Positions 1-8,500 of a stretch of 64,000 nt of DNA are shown here, piece by piece. The DNA comes from Planctomycetota bacterium. Lineage in GTDB: Bacteria; Planctomycetota; Planctomycetia; JALXBF01. Position numbers and translations under genes: made by a program. Each line of letters starts with the position of its first letter. Position 1 is the stretch's first letter. The stretch spans positions 1 to 64,000 of the forward strand of contig JALXBF010000058.1 of assembly GCA_026991575.1 (NCBI GenBank), written 5' to 3'. The notes beneath the pieces were generated by a model that had not been told where the DNA came from, searched no databases, and worked only from the letters and a program-made list of their open reading frames with translations.

Positions 1-175
1 CGTCACCACGTCGTCAAGTAAGCCTGCCACCGGACGGACACAACGGCTTGGTAACCGGGCCAAGGCGTCTCCCGTGTCCGCTGGCATGATGCTGCCGCTC
101 TTGAAGCGGTAGCCGTTCAGCAAGGCATGCGCACGGCGCGAGCATAGCCCTGCTACGGGCGGCGCTGGTGACCGG
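1..175. other. left edge, no gene firmly supported
   Basis: This is the stretch downstream of argS. On the minus strand an ATG at 85-87 opens a frame that stays open to the window edge (29 codons). It has only a poor upstream SD and no recognisable motif. It could be the start of the next minus-strand gene, but the sequence seen is too short to decide. Confidence 0.25.
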
Positions 176-2083
176 CTACATGCGCTCCGGTGTACGGATA
201 CCCAGGAGACCGAGCCCCAATTTCAGCGTCTGGGCGGTGAGATAGCACAGCGCCAGGCGGCTTACCCGAAGCTCGTCGCTCTCAGCCCTCAGCACATCGC
301 ACGTGTTATAGAACGTGCTAAACGTCTCGGCCAGCTCGTACAGATAGTTGGTCAGGTAGTGCGGCATGTAGTCGTCCACTGCCTGCTGGAGCACCTCCGG
401 CAGCCGGACCAACAGCAACGCGAGCCGCCGCTCCGGCGACGTGCTCAACAGGATACGTGGCGGCGAGCTTCGCAAGCGCTCCGGGTCCACTTCACCCTTG
501 CGAAAGATGCTGCGGATGCGGGCGTAGGCGTACTGCAGGTAGGCACCGGTATTGCCCTGCATGGCAAGCATCTTTTCCCAGCTGAACACGTAGTCGCTCG
601 TGCGGTTCTGGCTCAAGTCCGCATACTTCAGGGCACCGATGCCGACCGCTTCGGCTATCTGCCGACGCTCCTCCTCACTCAAGTGCGGGCTGCTCTCGTC
701 GACAATGGCCCGTGCCCGACGAACCGCTTCGTCCAGCAGTGCTTCCAGCCCGACGGTACCGCCTTCGCGTGTACGGAACGGCCGGCGGTCCTTGCCAAGC
801 ACCGTTCCAAAGGCAATGTGCTCGAAGCAGACCCGGTCGTAGCCCCAACGACGGGCAACCTCGAAGACCTGCTTGAAATGCAGGCTCTGGCGATAGTCCA
901 CGACATAGAGGATGTAGTCCGGCGCAAACTGCTCGACCCGGTACTTGATGGTTGCCAGGTCGGTGGTGGCATAGGTGTAGGCGCCGTCACTCTTGCGGAT
1001 GATGCACGGTGGCTCCCCTTCAGCAAAGAAGACACACACTGCCCCCTCACTCACCGTAGCAATCCCCTTGGCCAGTAACTCTTCGACGACCTCCTGCAAC
1101 ATGGGCTGATAGAAGCTCTCCCCCAATGTGTAGTCGAAGTGGACGTCCAGGCGTCGGTAGATCTTCTCCAGCTCCCGCAGGCAATGCGGCATGAACGTTT
1201 CCCATAGCTTGCGGTTCTCGGGGTCGCCCTGATGCAGGCGGGCCGTCTCCTGACGAGCTGCCTCGGCGACGGGCTTGGCCTCCTCAACCCGCCGCCATAG
1301 CTCCCGCAGTAGCTCGTCCAGTTGCTCATCCGATACCTGCTCCCCGGCAGTGACCAGTCCTGCTCGCTGCGCCAGCTCCACGATGATCTGCCTGGCCGTG
1401 CGTTTCTGTTCCGGATTGTCCCCGTGCCGCAACCTCTCCGCCTTGCTGAGCTCCTCTTCCCATTCGGCGGGTGCCGCCATGCGGTTGACGAGTTGGTAGA
1501 GTCGGGCCAGTTCGGCCACGGGGTCGCGCTGCCATGCTTGCTGATCGAGGAAGTGCTTGTAGCCGTAGATGATCATGCCAAACTGGGTGCCCCAGTCGCC
1601 GATGTGATTGTCCCGGATAACCTTGTGGCCGAAGAACCGCAGCATCCGCGCCAGGGCATCGCCGATGATCGTACTACGGAGGTGGCCTACGTGCATGGGC
1701 TTGGCGACATTCGGAGAGGAGAAGTCGATCACGTACGTCGCTGGCTGTGTCGTTGGTTCCACACCGAGGCGATCGTCGGCGAGCAACGTACGCAGGTAGT
1801 CGCTCAGCCAGGCATCACTCAAGCGAAGGTTGATGAAACCGGGGCCGGCGACGCTGACGTCTTCGGCAAGCGGGGCGAAGTCGGCCTGCTCCACGATCTC
1901 CTGGGCAATGGCCCGAGGATTCTTACGGAGCAGCTTCGCCAACGGCATCGCGCAGTTTACCTGGTAATCGCCGAATCGCTCCTCACTGGCCGGCCGGACC
2001 AACGTCGCATAGCCGGCAACTTCTTCGCCATACTTCTCCAGGACCTTCCTGACCGCTTCCGCGAACCGGTTTCGCAGGTTCAT
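176..2083 (-). CDS. argS: arginyl-tRNA synthetase
   Basis: This cytoplasmic class I aminoacyl-tRNA synthetase charges tRNA-Arg with arginine. The 635-residue product has the family order: an N-terminal additional domain, a Rossmann catalytic core with the HIGH-type signature HVGH at about residues 131-134, the GKD..PF.TREG segment that stands in for KMSKS in ArgRS, and a helical DALR anticodon-binding domain ending in a GIRTPERM-type tail. The ATG at 2081-2083 was chosen because GGAGAG sits 9 bases upstream. The longer frame to 2119 adds residues the family does not have and lacks an SD. It is divergent from the aminotransferase gene, with about 225 bp between them. Length and motifs are normal. 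Confidence 0.97.
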   Translation of the reverse strand: MNLRNRFAEAVRKVLEKYGEEVAGYATLVRPASEERFGDYQVNCAMPLAKLLRKNPRAIAQEIVEQADFAPLAEDVSVAGPGFINLRLSDAWLSDYLRTLLADDRLGVEPTTQPATYVIDFSSPNVAKPMHVGHLRSTIIGDALARMLRFFGHKVIRDNHIGDWGTQFGMIIYGYKHFLDQQAWQRDPVAELARLYQLVNRMAAPAEWEEELSKAERLRHGDNPEQKRTARQIIVELAQRAGLVTAGEQVSDEQLDELLRELWRRVEEAKPVAEAARQETARLHQGDPENRKLWETFMPHCLRELEKIYRRLDVHFDYTLGESFYQPMLQEVVEELLAKGIATVSEGAVCVFFAEGEPPCIIRKSDGAYTYATTDLATIKYRVEQFAPDYILYVVDYRQSLHFKQVFEVARRWGYDRVCFEHIAFGTVLGKDRRPFRTREGGTVGLEALLDEAVRRARAIVDESSPHLSEEERRQIAEAVGIGALKYADLSQNRTSDYVFSWEKMLAMQGNTGAYLQYAYARIRSIFRKGEVDPERLRSSPPRILLSTSPERRLALLLVRLPEVLQQAVDDYMPHYLTNYLYELAETFSTFYNTCDVLRAESDELRVSRLALCYLTAQTLKLGLGLLGIRTPERM

Positions 2084-2308
2084 CGCAAGAGTCTCTCCAC
2101 GTGCCGTGCTACGGACCATAAATCTTAGGCACCTACAGGACAGGCTACCGCGGACCAGGCGGCCCCGCCACTGCCTGCGTGGCGCAGCGATCGGCGCCAG
2201 TCCATGTCAGCCCCTGATTGGTTCGCCTCCCGTGCCGCCGGCCTAAAATCGCATGTTGGCGATTCGGTGAGTTCGCAGGTGAGCTGACCACGTGGAGGAG
2301 GTATTCAG

Positions 2309-3505
2309 GTGGAGTATCGACTCGCCACGCGCGCAGCGGCACTACAGCCGTCGGCAACGATCGCTGCCGCCCAGAAGGCACGCGAACTGAAGGCCAAGGG
2401 GGTGCATGTCTACGACTTTTCACTGGGGGAACCGGACTTTGATACGCCCGAGCACATCCGTGCCGCTGCCGAGAAGGCGATCCGGGAGGGGAAAACGCAC
2501 TACACGCCTTCCTCCGGCATCCCCGAGCTGCGTGAGGCCGTGGCTCGCCGCTATGCGGAGCGAGGGGTTCGGTACGCGCCGAACGAAGTGGTCATTTCCA
2601 ACGGCGCAAAACACGCACTGCATAACGTGTTCTCTGTGTTGTGCGAGCCGGGCGACGTCGTACTGGTCCCGACCCCGTTCTGGGTCAGCTACAAGGCCTT
2701 GGTGCAGCTTTCGGGGGCGACGCCTCGCCTGATCGAAACAAGCCCTGCAAGCGGCTTCAAGATGACACCAGAACAGCTCGAGGCAGCGTTGTCCGATGAC
2801 GTGCGAGCAATCATTCTGAACTCCCCCTGCAACCCGAGCGGAGCGGTGTACACGCGTGCCGAGCTGCTGGCGCTGGCCGATGTGCTGGCCGACACGGACG
2901 TGGTGATCGTCAGCGATGAGATCTATGAAGACCTTGTATACGACGGCGACTATGCCCCGCCACTGGCATCGCTGCGTGAGGACCTGCGGCAGCGTACTGT
3001 CACCGTCAGCGGCGTCTCGAAGAGCTTCGCCATGACGGGCTGGCGGATCGGGTGGTCAGCAGCGCCGCGGCCGATCACCGAAGCGATCGAGCGGCTGCAG
3101 AGCCAGCAGACCTCCAACCCGTGCTCAATCAGTCAGTATGCGGCGTTGGCAGCGGTAACGGGCGAGCAGGCGTGCGTCGCGGAGATGCGCGCAGAGTTCG
3201 CCCGCAGGCGGGCGCTCGTCGGCGAGAAGCTTGCCGCTATCCCGGGCGTGCGTGCGACACAGCCTGACGGGGCGTTCTACTTCTTCATCGCAATCGATGA
3301 GTACCTCGGGCGGAGCTTTGGCGGTCAGCCCGTGCGCAACTCGGTGGAGTTCTGCACGGCCTGCCTGGAGCAAGCGCACGTAGCACTCGTGCCGGGCATA
3401 GCCTTCGGCGTCGAAGGTTACGTGCGTCTGAGCTTCGCAGCATCGGTCCAGGAACTCGAAGCCGGACTCGACGCCCTCGGTCGCTTTCTTGCGTCCGCCA
3501 GCTAA
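2309..3505 (+). CDS. aspC: aspartate aminotransferase (class I, PLP)
   Basis: This PLP enzyme transfers the amino group between aspartate or a related amino acid and 2-oxoglutarate. The 398-residue protein shows fold-type I features: the N-terminal FSLGEPDFDTPEHI segment of subgroup I-gamma enzymes, the substrate-binding NPCNPSGA motif near residue 174, SDEIYEDLVYDG, and the PLP lysine in SGVSKSFAMTGWRIG at about residue 238. The start is GTG at 2309, with GGAGGAG about 8 bases upstream. There is no operon partner: argS is divergent, and the next gene converges from the other strand. The aspartate family is likely, but aromatic or prephenate specificity cannot be excluded by eye. Confidence 0.93.
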   Translation: MEYRLATRAAALQPSATIAAAQKARELKAKGVHVYDFSLGEPDFDTPEHIRAAAEKAIREGKTHYTPSSGIPELREAVARRYAERGVRYAPNEVVISNGAKHALHNVFSVLCEPGDVVLVPTPFWVSYKALVQLSGATPRLIETSPASGFKMTPEQLEAALSDDVRAIILNSPCNPSGAVYTRAELLALADVLADTDVVIVSDEIYEDLVYDGDYAPPLASLREDLRQRTVTVSGVSKSFAMTGWRIGWSAAPRPITEAIERLQSQQTSNPCSISQYAALAAVTGEQACVAEMRAEFARRRALVGEKLAAIPGVRATQPDGAFYFFIAIDEYLGRSFGGQPVRNSVEFCTACLEQAHVALVPGIAFGVEGYVRLSFAASVQELEAGLDALGRFLASAS

Positions 3506-3648
3506 CGGCCACCAGCAGCCGCAGCCGATCCTGGGCGTAGGTACACAACGGGGACCGGGGCCGACCGGACCGACCGGATCGCGGCCCGCGTGCCCGCGCG
3601 CGCTCGGGCATGCTGCGATTGCGCATTGCAGGGGCGGGTTACCGCGAC

Positions 3649-4692
3649 TCAGTGCTTGCCCATGAGGGCACCAATGACGTAGCGCTCCAGTTCTTCGTAG
3701 TCGCGGTTCTTGCGCAGCTGCTCGATCAGTTCGTTGTCTAGCGAACGAGCCACGTCGACGAGATCCAGGAAGAACTGCCGGCTGTTGGCCAGGTGCTTCG
3801 TGATGTCGGCCTGTTTCGTGGTGCGCATCGGCTTGACGTCGAACCCGACGCATTCGCCCTGGCTACCGTAGCCGGCTCGCTCCAGCACCCAGACTTGGTT
3901 GAACGCCCGTCGTAGGTCGACAGAGCCAAAGGCCTTGTCCTCGTCGAACTTGAGGCCGTTCTGGTCGTTCAAGTGCACGCTCCAGAGCTTGCCGTGCCAG
4001 ATCGCGTAGGCCATTTCGTCCGACGGATCAAGGCCGGCCAGAATCGCATGGGCCGACTCAATCAGAACGCCTACTCGATCCGGGTCGACGGTGCGGTAGG
4101 CGATTCCAATCATGTGAGCTGCCGTCGGGAGATAACTCTGGTCCATGGGCTCGTTCGGCTTGGCTTCCAGCAAGATACGGATCTCGCTGTCGTACTCCAG
4201 CAGCGCGTTGATCGCATCGACAATGCGACCGACAGCCGTGACCGGATCCTTCGCTTCGCGGATGTACGTACCTTCGCGGGCAAGCCAGAGTACGATGTTG
4301 CGTGTCTCCAGCATGCGCGCGATGTCGACGCAGCGCTTGCTCCGTTCGATGGCGTACTTGCGATCGCGTGGTGAGTTGGATGTGTAGGCCCCATCGATGG
4401 TCTTAGGATGTTCCCAGAGCCGTGGTGCGAGGATCTCGACGAAGAGCCCTTCGTTGTCGAGAATGCGTTTCACCTTCCGGACCCCCTTTTCGGTTTCGCT
4501 CACCCCCCAGTCAGCGGGCACTACGTCATCGTCGTGAAACTGGACGCCGTCGTAGCCGAGCGACTTGTACAGGCGGATGATCTTGGAGAAGGGGAGCTCA
4601 CGGCGGACCGCAGGCCCGAACATGTCGGCGCCGGTGCTGACGTTCCACGGACCGAACGTGAAGCGGTACCCTTTATTGTCGGCGCGGCTCAT
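3649..4692 (-). CDS. xylA: xylose isomerase, class I (sugar isomerase TIM barrel)
   Basis: The family interconverts D-xylose and D-xylulose (also glucose and fructose) in a metal-dependent TIM barrel. The 347-residue product matches the short Streptomyces-type class I enzyme: RFTFGPWNV at the start, the base-histidine motif FHDDD, KPNEP in the metal-1 strand, the E-x-x-H pair (IESAH), FDEDKAFG for the second metal and FDVKPMRT near the end. One expected metal-ligand aspartate (the D245 equivalent of the Streptomyces enzyme) reads His in SVHLNDQNG, so substrate range or metal use may differ. The start is ATG at 4690-4692 behind GGAGAGGAG. The longer frame is not supported. The gene stands alone, with no xylulokinase or sugar transporter nearby. 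Confidence 0.85.
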   Translation of the reverse strand: MSRADNKGYRFTFGPWNVSTGADMFGPAVRRELPFSKIIRLYKSLGYDGVQFHDDDVVPADWGVSETEKGVRKVKRILDNEGLFVEILAPRLWEHPKTIDGAYTSNSPRDRKYAIERSKRCVDIARMLETRNIVLWLAREGTYIREAKDPVTAVGRIVDAINALLEYDSEIRILLEAKPNEPMDQSYLPTAAHMIGIAYRTVDPDRVGVLIESAHAILAGLDPSDEMAYAIWHGKLWSVHLNDQNGLKFDEDKAFGSVDLRRAFNQVWVLERAGYGSQGECVGFDVKPMRTTKQADITKHLANSRQFFLDLVDVARSLDNELIEQLRKNRDYEELERYVIGALMGKH

Positions 4693-5037
4693 GGCATCTC
4701 CTCTCCATCGCACACTCGCTACAAGACAAAACGAAATCCGGCTGCATCTGTCCTGCGACGGCCCCCCGGGCAAGTCGGGGAGAACTCAAAGTATAGCAGC
4801 ACGGGCTGGCAGTAGAATGGAGCGAGAGTGCGAGGCACGTGGCGAGGGACCGGCTTGCTCCGACGCTTATCGGCCCGAGGACAGATCGGTCGGCTCAGCT
4901 CTGTGCCCGACGCAACCCGGACAGCCCGCAGCGGCACGCGGCGGCGGGCGGCATGGGCCCGAAGAGCACCGGTCCCCGCCATCCGAGCTGCAACGGTGGT
5001 GCTGCCGCCAGTCACGTTGTAGGAGGAGCCGACGGGT
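4693..5037. other. 345-bp divergent intergenic region
   Basis: No gene is seen here. It must carry the promoters of the xylose-isomerase homologue (minus) and the DUF4159 protein (plus). A TAGAAT hexamer at 4813-4818 is a candidate plus-strand -10, but no good -35 lies 16-18 bases upstream. GTAGGAGGAG just before 5038 is the SD of the next gene. Confidence 0.4.
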
Positions 5038-7425
5038 ATGCGACCTGCGTCGGCAACACGGCCAGCCCGCGAGCACAGATTCCGATCCGCCGTCGGCCGC
5101 ATCCTGGCCCTTGTGACGCTGGTAGCAGCCGCGGCGCTGCCGGCAGCATTTTCCCTGGTGACACTCGCCCGGCCCGTCCCTCAGGCCGCGCAGGTTACCG
5201 GCCCGGTGACCGCGCAGCAGGTGCGGCGCGCGATCGCTCGTGGCCAGCGGTACCTGAAGCAGGAGCAAGGCCCGGACGGGGCGTGGGCAGGAACCAACCC
5301 GGTCGCCACCCAGGGCATCAGCGCTCTGGCGACCCTGGCGCTGTTGGAGTCCGGGCTTGGGCCAGACGATCCGGCCGTGCGACGCGCGCTGGCGTTCCTG
5401 CGTAGTTTCGATCCGACGCAGCCGAGTCAGTGGCGCACGTACATTACCAGCCTGCACACGATGGCCTTGCAAGCGGCCGGTCAGCTTGATCGCGACCTGC
5501 CGTTAATCCAGCGGAACGCGCGGGTGCTGGAAATGATGCAGGTGCCCAGCGGTGGCCCGGAATCAGGGGCTTGGGGCTACGGCATCGGCGGTACCCGTTG
5601 GGATAACTCCAACACGCAGTACGCGGTACTGGGCTTGCACGCGGCCGCTCAGGCGGGCGTGCCGATCGAACCGCGCGTCTGGCTCCGCGTCCGCAATCAC
5701 TTTCTCGCCTACCAGGGACGCGACGGGGCCTGGGGCTACCAGGGGTCGAGTCGTGGCACCGGTTCGATGACCGTAGCAGGCATTGCGTCGTTGGTCATCG
5801 CTGGCATGGAGCTTGAACAGACCGAAGAGAAGCTCGTCAACGGACAGATTGTCGGCTGCGGCCGAGTCCGTGAACCGGAGCCGCTCCGGCGGGCGATCGA
5901 CTGGCTCGGTAGGAACACAGGCATCAGCATCGACCAGCGGGGCCGAGTCGTGCGGATCACAAACCCGCGCGCAGCCAGCTGGACGTTCTACTACCTGTAC
6001 GGCCTGGAGCGAGCCGGTCGGCTCACCGGCCGCCGCTACTTTGGCAAACACGACTGGTATCGCGAGGGCGCGGAATGGCTTGTGAAAGTGCAGGACCCGG
6101 TCAGCGGCGCCTGGCACGGCGGTGGCCTGGAACGTCCGGTGATTGCCACCAGTTTTGCGTTGCTGTTCTTGTCGAAAGGTCTCGCGCCGGTACTCATCAA
6201 CAAGCTGCGGTACGGCGTTCCGGGGAACCTGGCCGGGGGCGATTGGAACAATGATCCCCACGACGTTCGCCAGCTCACGGCCCACGTCGCCCGCCTCTGG
6301 AAGCATCGTCTCAACTGGCAGATCGTCGACATTTCCCGTGCCAGTGTTGCCGACCTGCTGCAGGCACCGATTGTCTTCTTCAACGGGCATCACCAGCCGC
6401 GGTTCCAGCAGGATGAGATCGAGAAGCTGCGGGAGTTCGTTCTGCAGGGCGGCTTCATCTTTGCCGAAGCGTGCTGCTCCAGCGAACAGTTCGACACGGG
6501 CTTTCGTGACCTGATCAAGGAGCTCTTCCCTGAGGCACCGCTTCGGCCACTGCCGCCGGACCATCCGGTCTGGCGTGCCCAGTACCCGCTGGAGCCGGAT
6601 GGATCGCTTTGGGGGGTAGACATCGGCTGCCGCACCAGCATCATCTATAGCCCCCACGACCTGTCCTGCTATTGGCAGAACCCATCCTGGCCAGCGTCGC
6701 TGCGTCCGATCAAGCTTGGCGTCAACGTGGTGGCGTACGCGACCGGTCGAGAGATCCCCCCGGACAAGCTCAGCGTTCGCGCTCCAGTCAAGTTGACCGA
6801 AACCGACCCTGCGGCACGAGACACGCTACGCATCGGCAAGCTTCGGCACGGAGGCGACTGGAACGCCGCCCCTCTGGCCATTCCAAACCTCATGGTTCAT
6901 CTGCGGAACGAGTTCGGTTTCCGCGTGCAGCTACGGCACGAGCCGATCGGACCGCTCGATCCGAACCTCTACCGCTTCCCGTTTCTGTACATGCATGGTC
7001 GCAACCGGTTTCGGTACGCGGAAGACGAGGTACGCAACCTGCGCAGCCTGCTGCTCCGCGGCGCGACCCTGTTTGCCGATGCCTGCTGCGGCAGCGAGCC
7101 GTTCGATGAGGCGTTCCGCGCGTTTGCACGCCAGCTGTTCCCGGACAATCCCCTGGAACCGATACCGCTTGAGGATCCGCTGATTACCGGCGAATACGGT
7201 GGTTACGATCTACGCAAGGTACAGTACACGAGAGCGATGCCGCAGCGGACCGGACCGGTTGCTCTGGAAGGGATCCTGATCGACGATCGCTGGGTCGTCG
7301 TCTACTCGCGCTGGGACATCGGCTGCGCCCTGGAGCGGCATCAGGGCGCCGAGTGCCGCGGGTACACGCACGAGAGCGCCCTGCGGATCGCCACCAACGT
7401 GTTGCTGTACGCCTTGCTCCGGTAA
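5038..7425 (+). CDS. alpha/alpha-toroid protein with tandem DUF4159 domains
   Basis: A 795-residue envelope protein. Residues about 20-45 form a signal or membrane anchor. About 55-390 contain repeats like those of prenyltransferase/squalene-oxidase toroids (GPDGAWAGTNP, GAWGYGIGG, GRDGAWGYQGS, SGAWHGGG). The C-terminal half holds two DUF4159-like domains, at about 398-580 and 598-795. Both start from a GDWN box, and each carries an ACC-SE-FD motif (near residues 476 and 680), so one domain arose by duplication. DUF4159 proteins normally sit beside MoxR, DUF58 and VWA genes, as here. The MoxR gene follows after 43 bp. The start is ATG at 5038 behind GGAGGAG. The biochemical role is unknown; a structural or binding role in the periplasm is inferred. 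Confidence 0.88.
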   Translation: MRPASATRPAREHRFRSAVGRILALVTLVAAAALPAAFSLVTLARPVPQAAQVTGPVTAQQVRRAIARGQRYLKQEQGPDGAWAGTNPVATQGISALATLALLESGLGPDDPAVRRALAFLRSFDPTQPSQWRTYITSLHTMALQAAGQLDRDLPLIQRNARVLEMMQVPSGGPESGAWGYGIGGTRWDNSNTQYAVLGLHAAAQAGVPIEPRVWLRVRNHFLAYQGRDGAWGYQGSSRGTGSMTVAGIASLVIAGMELEQTEEKLVNGQIVGCGRVREPEPLRRAIDWLGRNTGISIDQRGRVVRITNPRAASWTFYYLYGLERAGRLTGRRYFGKHDWYREGAEWLVKVQDPVSGAWHGGGLERPVIATSFALLFLSKGLAPVLINKLRYGVPGNLAGGDWNNDPHDVRQLTAHVARLWKHRLNWQIVDISRASVADLLQAPIVFFNGHHQPRFQQDEIEKLREFVLQGGFIFAEACCSSEQFDTGFRDLIKELFPEAPLRPLPPDHPVWRAQYPLEPDGSLWGVDIGCRTSIIYSPHDLSCYWQNPSWPASLRPIKLGVNVVAYATGREIPPDKLSVRAPVKLTETDPAARDTLRIGKLRHGGDWNAAPLAIPNLMVHLRNEFGFRVQLRHEPIGPLDPNLYRFPFLYMHGRNRFRYAEDEVRNLRSLLLRGATLFADACCGSEPFDEAFRAFARQLFPDNPLEPIPLEDPLITGEYGGYDLRKVQYTRAMPQRTGPVALEGILIDDRWVVVYSRWDIGCALERHQGAECRGYTHESALRIATNVLLYALLR

Positions 7426-7468
7426 GCTTTCCGCAGCATCTGCGCACTGTGAGTGAACGGAGGTGACG

Positions 7469-8482
7469 GTGTCGAGTGACCGTATCGCTGAGTACCTGGA
7501 CTCGTTTCACCGCAGTTACGAGCGGATCATGGACGAGCTGTCCAAGGCAATCATCGGACAGCAGGACGTGATCCGTCAGGTGCTCGCCTGCATCTTCACC
7601 CGGGGCCACTGCTTGCTGGTCGGTGTGCCGGGGTTGGCTAAGACCCTGCTGGTCAGCTCACTGGCACGCACCATGGATCTCAGTTTCAAGCGGATCCAGT
7701 TCACGCCGGACCTGATGCCGTCCGACATCACTGGAACGAACGTCATCGATGAGACACCGAGCGGCCGGCGCGAGTTCCGCTTTGTGCCCGGTCCGATCTT
7801 CGCCAACCTGGTGCTGGCCGATGAAATCAACCGAACACCGCCAAAGACCCAGGCGGCCCTGCTGCAGGCGATGCAGGAGCGTGAGGTCACGGTCGCCCAG
7901 ACTACCTACCCACTACCTCAGCCGTTTTTCGTCATCGCCACCCAGAACCCGATCGAGCAGGAGGGAACCTACCCGTTGCCTGAAGCACAGCTGGACCGGT
8001 TCATGTTCGAGGTGCGCGTCGACTACCCGACGCTTGAGGAGGAGGAGCTCATTCTGGCCCGGACCACTCGGGGCGAATCGCCCGAGCTGAACAAGGTTCT
8101 TTCGGGTCGGGCCATCCTGAAGTTCCAGAAGCTGGTCTACAGCGTGGCCGTCAGCGAGTATGTCATCAAGTACGTTGCACGGCTCGTGCGGGCAACTCGG
8201 CCAAGCGATCCGTCGGCACCGGACTTCGTCAAGGAGCTCGTGGACTGGGGCGCCGGCCCACGTGCAGGCCAGTTCCTGGTGCTGGGTGCCAAAGCGCTCG
8301 CAGCGCTGGATGGCCGCTTCCACGTCTCCACGCAAGACATCCGCGAGATTGCCATCCCGGTGCTGCGCCACCGGATCAGCACGAACTTCCAGGCTCAGGC
8401 CGAAGGCATGTCCTCCGACGATATCATCCGCCGTCTGATCGAAACGGTGCCGGAACCAGAAGTGAAGAAATGGCAGGGCTAG
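7469..8482 (+). CDS. MoxR-family AAA+ ATPase
   Basis: A cytoplasmic AAA+ ATPase of the MoxR/RavA group. Members act as chaperones that insert metals or assemble complexes together with VWA proteins. Motifs: Walker A GVPGLAKT near residues 53-60, Walker [16 protein letters not shown] near 110, sensor [22 protein letters not shown], and the C-terminal lid. GTG at 7469 is preferred over GTG at 7463 because GGAGGTGA (7459-7466) overlaps the earlier codon and sits 5 bases before the later one. It follows the DUF4159 gene and converges on the VWA genes, with only 18 bp between stop codons. Its partner is probably the DUF58/VWA set on the opposite strand. Confidence 0.95.
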   Translation: MSSDRIAEYLDSFHRSYERIMDELSKAIIGQQDVIRQVLACIFTRGHCLLVGVPGLAKTLLVSSLARTMDLSFKRIQFTPDLMPSDITGTNVIDETPSGRREFRFVPGPIFANLVLADEINRTPPKTQAALLQAMQEREVTVAQTTYPLPQPFFVIATQNPIEQEGTYPLPEAQLDRFMFEVRVDYPTLEEEELILARTTRGESPELNKVLSGRAILKFQKLVYSVAVSEYVIKYVARLVRATRPSDPSAPDFVKELVDWGAGPRAGQFLVLGAKALAALDGRFHVSTQDIREIAIPVLRHRISTNFQAQAEGMSSDDIIRRLIETVPEPEVKKWQG

Positions 8483-8500
8483 AGCAACCGTGGCCGTGCG

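Noticed and set aside
1322-2128. Plus-strand 268-codon frame over argS
   Set aside because: It is the antisense shadow of a well-supported ArgRS gene.
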